64,000 nucleotides of DNA. Origin: an uncultured Formosa sp. Its GTDB lineage: Bacteria > Bacteroidota > Bacteroidia > Flavobacteriales > Flavobacteriaceae. The stretch's first letter is position 1. Each line of letters starts with the position of its first letter. The translations under genes and the position numbers were made by a program. The notes below the pieces were generated by a model. The model worked only from the letters and a program-made list of their open reading frames with translations, had not been told where the DNA came from and searched no databases. Location of the stretch: positions 60,336-124,335 of the forward strand of contig CABXZJ010000001.1 of assembly GCA_902516685.1 (NCBI GenBank), read 5' to 3'. This document shows, piece after piece, positions 27,890 through 36,031 of this stretch.

Positions 27890-28965
27890 AACTTAAAAAT
27901 CTCATAAGATTCATGAACGCTTTTTACTGCATTTTTAGTTCGTTTTGAATGGGTATCCGAAATAAATAATTGCCCAAAATTGGCATTATTAACCATTTTT
28001 ATAATCCGTGATACGCGATCGGCATCTAATTTGTCAAAAATGTCGTCTAGTAATAATATAGGCGTATTGCCACTTTGAGTTTTAAGGACTTCAAATTGTG
28101 CTAATTTTAAAGCAATCAAAAATGATTTTTGCTGGCCTTGGCTTCCGAATTTTTTAATGGGGTAGTTCCCAATTTGAAATTCGATATCGTCTTTGTGTAT
28201 TCCAACCGAGGTGTATTGCAAGGCGCGGTCTTTGTTGATGTTTTCTTTTAAAAGATCTCTAAGAGATTGTTCAGCAAGCTGGCTTTTATATTTCAGACTA
28301 ACTATCTCATTCCGATTGCTGATGCACTCATACTGTTTAATAAATATAGGTGTAAAAATTTCTGTAAAGGCCTGTCGTTTAAGTTGAATTTGAGTACCTA
28401 ATTCAATAAGCTGATCATTATATATTTCTATTGTTTCAATATCAAAAGTACGGCTGGAAGCAAAATGTTTTAATAGTGCATTACGCTGGGCTAAAACTCG
28501 ATTGTATTGAATTAACTGTTCCAAATAACTTTTATTACCTTGAGAAATTACTCCGTCTATGAATTTTCGTCTTAAATCACTGCCTTCTGTGATTAAATCT
28601 CGATCTGCAGGTGAGATGATAACCAGTGGTAAAAACCCAATATGGTCGCTAAAGCGGTCATAGGCTTTGGTATTGCGTTTGATTACTTTTTTCCCCCCTC
28701 TTTTCAATGAAACAACTATTTTCTCTTCTTTATCATTTTTGAAATAACGTCCATCAACTACAAAAAAATCTGCACCATGCTTTATGTTCTGTGAAGCAAT
28801 GGGGTTGAAATAACTTTTGCCAAAAGAAAGGTGGTAAATAGCGTCTAAAACATTGGTTTTTCCAATACCATTGGGACCAACAAAACAATTTACTTTATGT
28901 TTAAATTCGAAGGATTGATATTCAAAATTTTTGTAATTAATAAGATTTATCGTTTTTAAGCGCAT
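27886..28965 (-). CDS. recF: DNA replication and repair protein RecF
   Basis: RecF is an SMC-like ATPase that helps load RecA at single-strand gaps. The 359 residues show [19 protein letters not shown] (Walker A), a central region including [21 protein letters not shown], the signature [19 protein letters not shown], and [16 protein letters not shown] (Walker B and D-loop). The ATG at 28965 gives the normal family N-terminus ([14 protein letters not shown]); an ATG four codons earlier is less likely. It heads the operon recF, lipoprotein gene, DUF721 gene and is divergent from the TPR membrane protein gene at 29105. Confidence 0.96.
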   Translation of the reverse strand: MRLKTINLINYKNFEYQSFEFKHKVNCFVGPNGIGKTNVLDAIYHLSFGKSYFNPIASQNIKHGADFFVVDGRYFKNDKEEKIVVSLKRGGKKVIKRNTKAYDRFSDHIGFLPLVIISPADRDLITEGSDLRRKFIDGVISQGNKSYLEQLIQYNRVLAQRNALLKHFASSRTFDIETIEIYNDQLIELGTQIQLKRQAFTEIFTPIFIKQYECISNRNEIVSLKYKSQLAEQSLRDLLKENINKDRALQYTSVGIHKDDIEFQIGNYPIKKFGSQGQQKSFLIALKLAQFEVLKTQSGNTPILLLDDIFDKLDADRVSRIIKMVNNANFGQLFISDTHSKRTKNAVKSVHESYEIFKL

Positions 28966-29075
28966 TTGAGAAAGCAAAATATTTTGTGCTAAACGCGATG
29001 AGCGTTCTTGGTTAATTGAGTTGCAAATTATTGAAAAATAACAAATAAATTAGTATTTTTTATGGAATAAAATTA

Positions 29076-29083
29076 TATTTTTG
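29076..29083 (+). promoter_or_regulatory. Promoter -7 element TATTTTTG
   Basis: This full TAnnTTTG match ends 21 bases before the ATG at 29105. A TTG at 29081 that could be read as an earlier start overlaps the element, so the ATG is preferred. It probably drives the TPR gene and ribH. Confidence 0.5.
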
Positions 29084-29104
29084 CCATCAGAATTTAAGAA
29101 TATT

Positions 29105-29872
29105 ATGGCAACATACAAAAAACGCGGGGGTAAGCCCAGAACAAAGGTCGATATGCAACAGTCCATAGAAGATGGATCTACCACGGCTGAGGTTTTTAAC
29201 AGTTTGGACGAGGGGGTTTCAAAAACTGAACAATGGGTCATCGCAAAACAGAAATACATTTTCATCTTTATTGGATTGGCCGCCATTTTAATTTTAGGCT
29301 TTTTGGGATATGACAAATTCATTCAAGAACCGAAGGAGCGCACTGCCATGAATGATATGTACACGGCTCAAACATATTTTGACGAAGCCGTTTCTTCTAC
29401 AGAAAAAGATTCCCTTTACACACTTTCTCTCAATGGAAATGGTTCCAAGTATGGTATGTTGGACATTGCAGAAATTTATGCTGGTACCAATGCTGGGAAT
29501 CTAGCCAACTACTATGCCGGGATGGCCTACATGAACATGAAAGATTATGTTAATGCCATTCAACATTTAAACGCTTTTGATGCCAAGGATGATGTGTTGG
29601 GTCCTATTGCCAAAGGAGGTATCGGAGATGCTTTTGTTCAATTAGAGCAATTAGAAGAAGCTTATGATTATTATGTCCAAGCGGCTAAACTTAAAACCAA
29701 TAATTACACCACACCTATATATCTTTATAAAGCCGGAGTTATTGGTCTCAAAATTGATAAAGACAAAAAAGCACTTGACTATTTTGAAACTATTAAGACG
29801 GACTTCCCTGATAGTCCAGAAGCTAAAAATATTGATGCTTTTATTGGAAAAGCACAGGCTGAGATCAATTAA
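29105..29872 (+). CDS. YfgM-like membrane-anchored TPR protein
   Basis: This 255-residue protein has a polar cytosolic N-terminus ([18 protein letters not shown]), one membrane segment at about residues 51 to 70 ([19 protein letters not shown]), and a periplasmic TPR region. Repeats include [38 protein letters not shown] and [18 protein letters not shown]. The layout is that of YfgM-type proteins, which associate with the Sec translocon and periplasmic chaperones in E. coli; here that is inference. It is followed 5 bases later by ribH. Confidence 0.85.
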   Translation: MATYKKRGGKPRTKVDMQQSIEDGSTTAEVFNSLDEGVSKTEQWVIAKQKYIFIFIGLAAILILGFLGYDKFIQEPKERTAMNDMYTAQTYFDEAVSSTEKDSLYTLSLNGNGSKYGMLDIAEIYAGTNAGNLANYYAGMAYMNMKDYVNAIQHLNAFDAKDDVLGPIAKGGIGDAFVQLEQLEEAYDYYVQAAKLKTNNYTTPIYLYKAGVIGLKIDKDKKALDYFETIKTDFPDSPEAKNIDAFIGKAQAEIN

Positions 29873-29877
29873 ATCGT

Positions 29878-30360
29878 ATGGCAACGTCAAACAATAATTT
29901 ATTTAACTACGACAAATCATTACTTCCTAAGTCCACAGATTTTAAAATCGGTATTGTAGTTTCACAGTGGAATCATAAAGTTACTAATGGCCTCTTAAAT
30001 GGCGCTTTACAAACGCTTGAAGATTGTGGCCTAATGCAAGGAAATATTTCCATCAAATACGTTCCTGGTAGCTTCGAATTGATTTATGGGGCTAAAATAA
30101 TGCAGGCTTGTGATGTAGACGCTGTCATTGCCATTGGATGTGTTATTCAAGGTGAAACGAAGCATTTTGATTATGTTTGTCAAGGGGTTACACAAGGAAT
30201 TAAAGACCTCAATGTTTTAAACGATGTCCCTGTTGTATTTTGTTTATTAACCGATAGCAGCATGCAACAATCCTTAGACCGAAGTGGCGGTAGACTCGGC
30301 AACAAAGGGGTAGAGGCGGCTATTACTGCAATTAAAATGGCTGCATTAAAAAAGAACTAA
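29878..30360 (+). CDS. ribH: 6,7-dimethyl-8-ribityllumazine synthase RibH
   Basis: RibH condenses the ribityl-pyrimidine with 3,4-dihydroxy-2-butanone 4-phosphate in the penultimate riboflavin step and forms icosahedral shells. The 160 residues show [50 protein letters not shown] with the catalytic His, and [14 protein letters not shown] near the end. Size and motifs are standard. No other rib gene lies nearby, as usual in flavobacteria. Confidence 0.97.
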   Translation: MATSNNNLFNYDKSLLPKSTDFKIGIVVSQWNHKVTNGLLNGALQTLEDCGLMQGNISIKYVPGSFELIYGAKIMQACDVDAVIAIGCVIQGETKHFDYVCQGVTQGIKDLNVLNDVPVVFCLLTDSSMQQSLDRSGGRLGNKGVEAAITAIKMAALKKN

Positions 30361-30440
30361 TAAGCCCTGTTTACAAATTTCTGATTTCTGGCTTTATTTC
30401 TGCTTAAATTTTAAGTATTTTTATCACATTGCAAGATTGT
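30361..30440. other. Intergenic region after ribH
   Basis: An AT-rich spacer. An AAGCC at 30362-30366 and a GGCTT at 30390-30394 could pair across a long loop, with a short T-rich tail after the second arm. The stem is only 5 bp, so I do not call it a terminator. TATTTTTA (about 30416-30423) resembles a -7 element lacking the final G. Confidence 0.4.
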
Positions 30441-30581
30441 ATGGTATTCCAATCAAAATTAAAAAAATCAACACATCCCCTTAAATTTAAAAGGTCTAGA
30501 CGATCCTCATTCATATCCATGCCTCCTTTGTTAGTTTTGATTTTAATAATTTTAAATTGGTATTTATATATTGTAGCTTAA
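30441..30581 (+). CDS. Candidate 46-residue single-span membrane protein
   Basis: A short frame from ATG 30441 to TAA 30581 encodes a very basic N-terminal half (HPLKFKRSRRSS) followed by a hydrophobic segment (PPLLVLILIILNWYLYIVA) that ends the protein. This N-in, tail-anchored layout matches the neighbouring 90-residue protein, and the frame ends 14 bases before that gene. A near-consensus -7 element (TATTTTTA) lies about 18 bases upstream. I do not recognise a family, and a 46-codon frame in AT-rich DNA could be chance. It would fill most of what is otherwise the largest gap in the window. Confidence 0.4.
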   Translation: MVFQSKLKKSTHPLKFKRSRRSSFISMPPLLVLILIILNWYLYIVA

Positions 30582-30595
30582 ATTTGAATAAATAG

Positions 30596-30868
30596 ATGGG
30601 TTTATTTAAACTTAGAAAAAATAAAAAATTTAATTACAAGCCCCGTTATTACAAGGGTAGTCCCAGTCCTTTTGAAATTAAGCATAAGTTTGAGGATTAT
30701 AGGGTTACGGTTGAAAAAGTAAATTTAAAACGAACTTTAACCAATGCTGTAAATGATTTAAAGAATAGAGATCAAAAATCTACTAAAACCATTGCTTTGA
30801 TCGTGCTAATTTTTATTTTTATTTTTTTATTTATTATAAATTTTGAACTAAGTATTTTTTTTAATTAA
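30596..30868 (+). CDS. Small tail-anchored membrane protein of unknown function
   Basis: This 90-residue protein has a basic, Tyr-rich N-terminus (KKFNYKPRYYKGSPSPFEIK), a helical charged middle, and a C-terminal membrane segment (TIALIVLIFIFIFLFIINF). Flavobacterial relatives occur next to mutL and are sometimes labelled riboflavin synthase subunit, apparently only from the position near ribH; nothing in this sequence supports that enzymatic role. Its stop and the mutL start share a base (TAATG), so it is translationally coupled to mutL. Confidence 0.75.
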   Translation: MGLFKLRKNKKFNYKPRYYKGSPSPFEIKHKFEDYRVTVEKVNLKRTLTNAVNDLKNRDQKSTKTIALIVLIFIFIFLFIINFELSIFFN

Positions 30869-32697
30869 TGGCGAATATTATTCAACTTCTTCCTGATCAT
30901 GTAGCCAACCAAATTGCAGCTGGTGAGGTAGTCCAGCGTCCTGCTTCTGTGGTGAAAGAATTATTGGAAAATTCCATTGATGCTGGTGCCTCACAAATTA
31001 ATCTGATCATAAGAAACGCTGGGAAAACACTTATTCAAGTTATTGATAATGGTAACGGAATGAGTGCTTCGGATGCCCGGCTCAGTTTTGAACGTCATGC
31101 CACCTCCAAGATAACTTCTGCTGAGGATTTATTCAGTCTAAATACCAATGGATTTCGTGGTGAGGCATTGGCTAGTATTGCGGCCATTGCCCATGTTGAA
31201 TTAAAAACAAAATTAAGGGGTGAATCTTTGGGTTCTTCACTTAAAATTGAAGGCAGTAAGCTAAAGTCCGAAGAGGAGGTATCTACCTCAAATGGAACCT
31301 CAGTGTCTGTTAAAAATTTATTTTTCAATATTCCCGCAAGAAGAAGTTTTTTAAAGTCTGACCCTGTTGAATTAAGACATATTATGGATGAATTTCACAG
31401 AGTTGCTATGGCCAATCCACAAATCAATTTTTCTATGCATAACAATGACAACGATTTGTTTGATTTGAGATCAGAAACGTTTCGACAGCGCATCATTCAT
31501 ATTTTTGGTGCTAAAATGAATGAAAAATTGGTACCAGTTAAAGAGGATACCGAGCTGCTGAAGATTTTAGGTTTTGTAGGAAAACCCGAATTTGCTAAAA
31601 AATCCAGACGTGAGCAGTTCTTTTTTGTTAACAATCGTTTTATTAAAAGTTCGTACTTAAACCACGCTATTTCATCTGCTTTTGATGGCTTGCTGCTTCC
31701 CAATAAATTTCCGAGCTATTTTTTAAATTTAGAGGTTGATCCCAAAAGTATTGACATCAATATTCATCCTACCAAAACAGAAATTAAATTTGATGATGAA
31801 CCCACTTTGTTTGCAATTTTACGTGCCGCTGTGAAACACAGTCTAGGACAATTCAGTGTTGCACCTGCCTTAGATTTTGAGAGAGACTCATCTATGGATA
31901 CCCCCTACAGGCAAAATTTGAAGAATATAATTTCACCTAAAGTAGAGGTAGATCCATCTTTTAACCCTTTTAGAACTCAACCAAAAGCCAGTTCCTCAAA
32001 CAATGTTTCTAAATGGGAAGGACTTTATTTCGGACTTGAATCAAAATCCAACTCTGATTTCAATCCAATTGTCGAATCTCAATTTGAATCTGATGCACTT
32101 CAATCTAGTATTTTTGAAAAAGAGTCTTTTCAAAGTGCTCAAAACACCTTTCAACTTCAGAATAAATACATTGTAGGGACCATTAAATCTGGATTGGTTG
32201 TTATTAATCAAAATCGTGCGCATGAACGTATCTTATACGAAGATTACTTACAACAAATTACTTTAAAAGATCCTGTTAGTCAACAATTATTATTTCCATT
32301 ACGGTTAGAGTATTCAACCCACGAATTGACTATTATTAAAAATATAAAGCCACAACTTGTTCTCGCGGGATTTAAGTTTTCAGCCTTTTATTCTGATTCC
32401 TTGGAACTTACGGCACTACCAGTCGGAGTTCAAGACGTATTTGTTTCAAATATTTTTGACCAATTAGTAAGCGATGTTCAAAACGAAGTCCCCGATTTTA
32501 ATTTCAGTCAAAGTGACTTGCTGGCAAAATCTATTGCCAAAAGTCTTGCAACTAAAAATGGAAAGAAATTAAGCACACAAGAACAAGAATTTATTGTTAA
32601 TGCGCTTTTTGCATGTAAAGAGCCCACATTCACTCCCAATAATAAAACCATTTTTATCACTCTAGAAGGTTCTTATTTAGACTCTAAATTTAATTAA
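30868..32697 (+). CDS. mutL: DNA mismatch repair protein MutL (altered C-terminal DQH motif)
   Basis: MutL couples mismatch recognition by MutS to downstream repair. The GHKL ATPase half is complete: HVANQIAAGEVVQRPASVVK, LENSIDAGA, VIDNGNGM, TNGFRGEALASIAA and NGTSVSVKNLFFNIPARRSF. The 609-residue length is normal for Bacteroidota. In the C-terminal dimerisation domain the segment usually reading DQHRAHERxLYE appears as NQNRAHERILYE (codons near 32205-32240), replacing the Asp and His of the metal-binding endonuclease motif. The C-terminus (ACKEPTFTPNNKTIF) also lacks a CPHGRP-type motif. It starts at the shared base of TAATG with the upstream small protein gene and is followed at once by the rhomboid genes. 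Confidence 0.95.
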   Translation: MANIIQLLPDHVANQIAAGEVVQRPASVVKELLENSIDAGASQINLIIRNAGKTLIQVIDNGNGMSASDARLSFERHATSKITSAEDLFSLNTNGFRGEALASIAAIAHVELKTKLRGESLGSSLKIEGSKLKSEEEVSTSNGTSVSVKNLFFNIPARRSFLKSDPVELRHIMDEFHRVAMANPQINFSMHNNDNDLFDLRSETFRQRIIHIFGAKMNEKLVPVKEDTELLKILGFVGKPEFAKKSRREQFFFVNNRFIKSSYLNHAISSAFDGLLLPNKFPSYFLNLEVDPKSIDINIHPTKTEIKFDDEPTLFAILRAAVKHSLGQFSVAPALDFERDSSMDTPYRQNLKNIISPKVEVDPSFNPFRTQPKASSSNNVSKWEGLYFGLESKSNSDFNPIVESQFESDALQSSIFEKESFQSAQNTFQLQNKYIVGTIKSGLVVINQNRAHERILYEDYLQQITLKDPVSQQLLFPLRLEYSTHELTIIKNIKPQLVLAGFKFSAFYSDSLELTALPVGVQDVFVSNIFDQLVSDVQNEVPDFNFSQSDLLAKSIAKSLATKNGKKLSTQEQEFIVNALFACKEPTFTPNNKTIFITLEGSYLDSKFN

Positions 32698-32698
32698 T

Positions 32699-33517
32699 AT
32701 GATGAGAATAACCCCTGCTGTTAAACATCTTTTGATATTAAATGTTATAATTTTTGCTGGCACCTCTTTGAGTAATAAGTATTTTTTTGATGGAATTTTA
32801 GCACTTTATTATCCGATGAGTAGCGCTTTTAAGTTTTGGCAAATTGGAACCCATATGTTTATGCACGGAAACGTAACCCACCTGCTTTTTAATATGTTTG
32901 CTTTATGGATTTTTGGTACTGCAGTTGAACAACAATTTGGTTTTCGTAAATTTTTAATTTTTTATTTGAGCTGCGGTTTTGGTGCAGTTACCCTGACTTT
33001 TTTGATTTATTTTATTCAGATATACCCATTGATTGCCAATCTGGAGGCAAATGGCTTTTCTTTCGATTTGATTCAAGAAATTACAGCACTTAACATTTTA
33101 GAAAGTAATATTTTCAAAGGAGAACTTTTGGCAAATAAAATGCAAGCTTTATTGGATTACAATGGGATGTCTTTAAGTCAAGTAGATAGCATATCCTTCA
33201 AAGCGCTTTTTGACCTAAATGTTAAAAGTAATGGATCAATGGTAGGAGCTTCAGGCGCTATTATGGGTATTTTAGTAGCCTTTGGCATGTTGAATCCCAA
33301 TGCAGAATTGATGTTGATTTTTCTACCAATTCCAATCAAAGCCAAATACTTTATCCCCGGAATCATTGCATTAGACTTTATTTCTGCTACTACTGGTGTG
33401 TCTTTCTTTAGCCCCAGTAATACGGCTTATATTGCTCACATTGGAGGGGCTGTTACTGGGTTCTTAATCATGTATTTTTGGAAAAAAAATCAATTTAATA
33501 AATACCGCTGGGATTAA
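32699..33517 (+). CDS. Rhomboid family intramembrane serine protease, first copy
   Basis: This 272-residue polytopic protein has the rhomboid landmarks HMFMHGNVTHLLFNMFALW (HxxxxHxxxN), VGASGAIMGILVAF with the catalytic Ser, and IAHIGGAVTGFLIMYF with the catalytic His. Between the second and third spans there is a polar insertion of about 60 residues (LEANGFSFDLIQE to LFDLNVKSNG), longer than in minimal rhomboids. It cleaves substrates within the membrane; natural substrates are unknown. It lies 1 base after mutL and abuts the second rhomboid gene. Confidence 0.92.
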   Translation: MMRITPAVKHLLILNVIIFAGTSLSNKYFFDGILALYYPMSSAFKFWQIGTHMFMHGNVTHLLFNMFALWIFGTAVEQQFGFRKFLIFYLSCGFGAVTLTFLIYFIQIYPLIANLEANGFSFDLIQEITALNILESNIFKGELLANKMQALLDYNGMSLSQVDSISFKALFDLNVKSNGSMVGASGAIMGILVAFGMLNPNAELMLIFLPIPIKAKYFIPGIIALDFISATTGVSFFSPSNTAYIAHIGGAVTGFLIMYFWKKNQFNKYRWD

Positions 33518-34381
33518 ATGACAAGTTTATATCAAGATATTAAATCAAAGCTCGCTAGCTTAAATGTATTAGAGCAAATAATTGTTGCCAATACAATAGT
33601 ATTTATTTTATCAAGCTTTTTAAGCTTATTAAGTAGTAAATCTGGTTATCAAATTTTAAATATATTTTCGCTTTCAAATGATATTTGGGAAGTAGTGCTT
33701 TACCCATGGACTATTTTAACTTACGGGTTTTTTCACTATAGTTTTTCTCATTTGTTTTTTAATATGTTAGTTTTATTTTTTTTAGCAAGGACATTTTCAA
33801 ACCTTTTTCTTCCGCGCTTGGCTCTAAAGGTTTATTTATTAGGAATAATTTCAGGAGCATTATTTTTTTCAATTACTTCTTATTTAATTCCGGGTATTAT
33901 AAAAATTAATGCTCCTTTAGTTGGTGCATCTGCAGGGGTTCGCGCATGCATTATTTTTCTATGTGTTTACATGCCTACAAAGTTAGTTAGCTTTTTTAGA
34001 TTTAGTTTTAAGCTTAAATATTTAGGTATATTAATGGTTATTTTCGATTTACCTGGTCTTTTTTCAACAAACTCTGGGGGAACTATTGCTCATATTGGTG
34101 GATATGTTTTAGGATACTTTTATGCTAACCAGTTACAAAATGGTAAAGAGGTAGGCCTAGTTTTAGATAAAATTTTAGATTATTTTAACTCTAAATCATT
34201 TTTTAAAATGTCTCAAAGAAAAAAAAAGAATATGAATAGTAAGATTTTAAAACAAAGGCGAGGTGATTTTACTAACCAAAGGCAGGTTGATTTAATTTTA
34301 GATAAAATTAGTAAAAGCGGCTATGAAAGTTTAACCCAAAAGGAAAAAGACTTTTTATTTAGAGCTGGAAAAAATAAATAG
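33518..34381 (+). CDS. Rhomboid family intramembrane serine protease, second copy
   Basis: This 287-residue rhomboid paralogue starts immediately after the stop of the first. It has HYSFSHLFFNMLVLFFLART, LVGASAGVRACIIF (catalytic GxSxG Ser), and IAHIGGYVLGYFYA with the catalytic His. A cytosolic, Lys-rich C-terminal tail of about 90 residues ends in QVDLILDKISKSGYESLTQK, a short helical motif seen at the end of other Bacteroidota rhomboids. The first rhomboid lacks this tail, so the two copies differ in both tail and loop architecture. Confidence 0.92.
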   Translation: MTSLYQDIKSKLASLNVLEQIIVANTIVFILSSFLSLLSSKSGYQILNIFSLSNDIWEVVLYPWTILTYGFFHYSFSHLFFNMLVLFFLARTFSNLFLPRLALKVYLLGIISGALFFSITSYLIPGIIKINAPLVGASAGVRACIIFLCVYMPTKLVSFFRFSFKLKYLGILMVIFDLPGLFSTNSGGTIAHIGGYVLGYFYANQLQNGKEVGLVLDKILDYFNSKSFFKMSQRKKKNMNSKILKQRRGDFTNQRQVDLILDKISKSGYESLTQKEKDFLFRAGKNK

Positions 34382-35392
34382 TTGAAAGGATTAAGTTTTT
34401 TCGATAAGTTTGTATTTCTGCTTAACTTAATTGCAGCGACTCTTCTAATATTATCATATATTTTACCTTCTCTACCCCCTAAATCTTTCTCTTTTTTATC
34501 GTTATTAAGTCTAGCAGCACCGTTTTTATTATTCATTAATATGATTTTTGTTCTTTACTGGCTTGTTAAAATGAAGATTCAATTAATTTTATCTTCATTT
34601 GTTTTAGTTTTAGGCTTTTCTCATATTAAATCTTCATTCAATTTTAATTCTATAAATGATTCAAATATTGACGGAATTGAGATTATGAGTTTCAATGTTC
34701 ATTTATTAAACCTTTATAATTGGATTGATTCAATAAATGTGCCTAATGAGTTCCTTTCATTTATCAAAATTCAATCTCCGGATATTTTATGTGTCCAGGA
34801 GTATGAGAGTAGTATTGCTTTGGATTTAGACTATCCATATTTTTATGGTCCTAGATCCAAGAATAGGTCTGAACTTGTAATTTTCTCAAAATTTGAAATT
34901 ATTAGATCAGGTCTTATCGACTTTCCAAACTCATCAAATCGAGCAGTTTTTTCTGATCTTATTATTAAATCTGATACCATACGCATTTATAATCTACATT
35001 TACAGTCAACAGGTATAAGTATCGATATTCAAGAATTAGATGCAAATAAATCTGATAAATTAGTTAATCAGTTAAGTGCCAGCTTTATAAAGCAACAAGA
35101 GCAAGCAGAATTATTAGTATCACATTTAGAAACTTCCCCTTATAAGATTGTGGTGTGTGGAGATTTTAACAATACTGCGTATTCTTATGTTTATAGAATT
35201 TTAAGGGGTAATATGTTAGATTCTTTTGAAGTAGCTGGAAATGGCTTTGGTAGTACTTTCTCTATAGATTATTTTCCTTTGCGTATAGATTTTATTCTAT
35301 CTGATCCGAGTTTTAAAATTTTAGAGCACACTAATTTCACATTTCCATATTCAGATCATTACCCAATATCTAGTAAATTCACTATTCCTTAA
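34382..35392 (+). CDS. Membrane-anchored endonuclease/exonuclease/phosphatase (EEP) family protein
   Basis: This 336-residue protein has three N-terminal membrane segments (FVFLLNLIAATLLILSYILP, SLAAPFLLFINMIFVLYWLV, LILSSFVLVLGFSHI) and then an EEP catalytic domain. That domain shows IEIMSFNVHLLN, DILCVQEYES (catalytic Glu), IYNLHLQSTG, VVCGDFNNTAYSYVYR (DxN) and PYSDHYPISSKF (catalytic His). The substrate (phosphodiester, nucleic acid or lipid head group) is not predictable. The start is a TTG directly after the TAG of the rhomboid gene. The sequence from that TTG matches the usual family beginning (SFFDKFVFLLN), and the next Met is inside the second span. Confidence 0.88.
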   Translation: MKGLSFFDKFVFLLNLIAATLLILSYILPSLPPKSFSFLSLLSLAAPFLLFINMIFVLYWLVKMKIQLILSSFVLVLGFSHIKSSFNFNSINDSNIDGIEIMSFNVHLLNLYNWIDSINVPNEFLSFIKIQSPDILCVQEYESSIALDLDYPYFYGPRSKNRSELVIFSKFEIIRSGLIDFPNSSNRAVFSDLIIKSDTIRIYNLHLQSTGISIDIQELDANKSDKLVNQLSASFIKQQEQAELLVSHLETSPYKIVVCGDFNNTAYSYVYRILRGNMLDSFEVAGNGFGSTFSIDYFPLRIDFILSDPSFKILEHTNFTFPYSDHYPISSKFTIP

Positions 35393-35406
35393 TATACAAA
35401 TAATTG

Positions 35407-36018
35407 CTATACAGCAGGATGCTTCATTAAATAGTGGACTGTTTGAGGTCCTAGGTTGAACATTAAATCTAATATGCTAAGATTTTGTATATACCCATAT
35501 TTTGATTGAAATACCTGTGAGTACATATTTGTTTTAATTATTTTATTTAAATGAGTTTCTATTAAAAACCTGTAATCCATACCTAACAAATCTTTTGAGA
35601 AATCTTCTGATTTTTTATAAGAAATTTCTAGTCCGAGACAGTTATTTATGGTTTCCATACAGCTAAGAATAAATGGCAACAATAAGTTATCACTCTTTTC
35701 AAATAAGGGACGTAAGTCATCTTCATAATATTCAAAGAATGGAGACGAATTATATGCACTTTTAATAGATTTCCAATGGACAGCTTTCCACTTAGTGCTA
35801 TTGTCAATTAAAATTTGCCCGGTTTTTTGACGTTTTTTTTGTGTGAAATGTACAGGAATATGAAGTCCCATCTCTCCATTTGATCCATAAATATAGCAAC
35901 GATTTCTTAAGGTTTGTTTTTGATAGTTGTCCTGTACTTCTAGACAAATTTTTGATGACTGAACAAAAACTATATAATTAGAAATACTAGGCAGATATGA
36001 AGGATAAATTATGGTCAT
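35407..36018 (-). CDS. WbqC family protein
   Basis: From the ATG at 36018 this is a 203-residue WbqC-like protein, with TIIYPSYLPSISNYIVF at the N-terminus and RNRCYIYGSNGEMGLHIPV, WKAVHWKSIKSAYNSSPFFEYYEDDLRPLFE and MDYRFL further in. WbqC relatives occur in surface-polysaccharide loci and have been proposed to act on sugar-amine synthesis, but the reaction is unclear. An upstream ATG at 36072 would add 18 non-family residues and overlap lepB. The ATG at 36018 leaves a 13-base gap after the lepB stop. Confidence 0.85.
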   Translation of the reverse strand: MTIIYPSYLPSISNYIVFVQSSKICLEVQDNYQKQTLRNRCYIYGSNGEMGLHIPVHFTQKKRQKTGQILIDNSTKWKAVHWKSIKSAYNSSPFFEYYEDDLRPLFEKSDNLLLPFILSCMETINNCLGLEISYKKSEDFSKDLLGMDYRFLIETHLNKIIKTNMYSQVFQSKYGYIQNLSILDLMFNLGPQTVHYLMKHPAV

Positions 36019-36031
36019 ACAAGTATTTTTA

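Noticed and set aside
30362..30400. Terminator after ribH
   Set aside because: Only a 5-bp AAGCC/GGCTT pairing across a loop of more than 20 bases, with a broken T tract; too weak.
30596..30868. Riboflavin synthase subunit
   Set aside because: The 90-residue protein is a small tail-anchored membrane protein with no lumazine or riboflavin synthase motif; the name seems to come from closeness to ribH.
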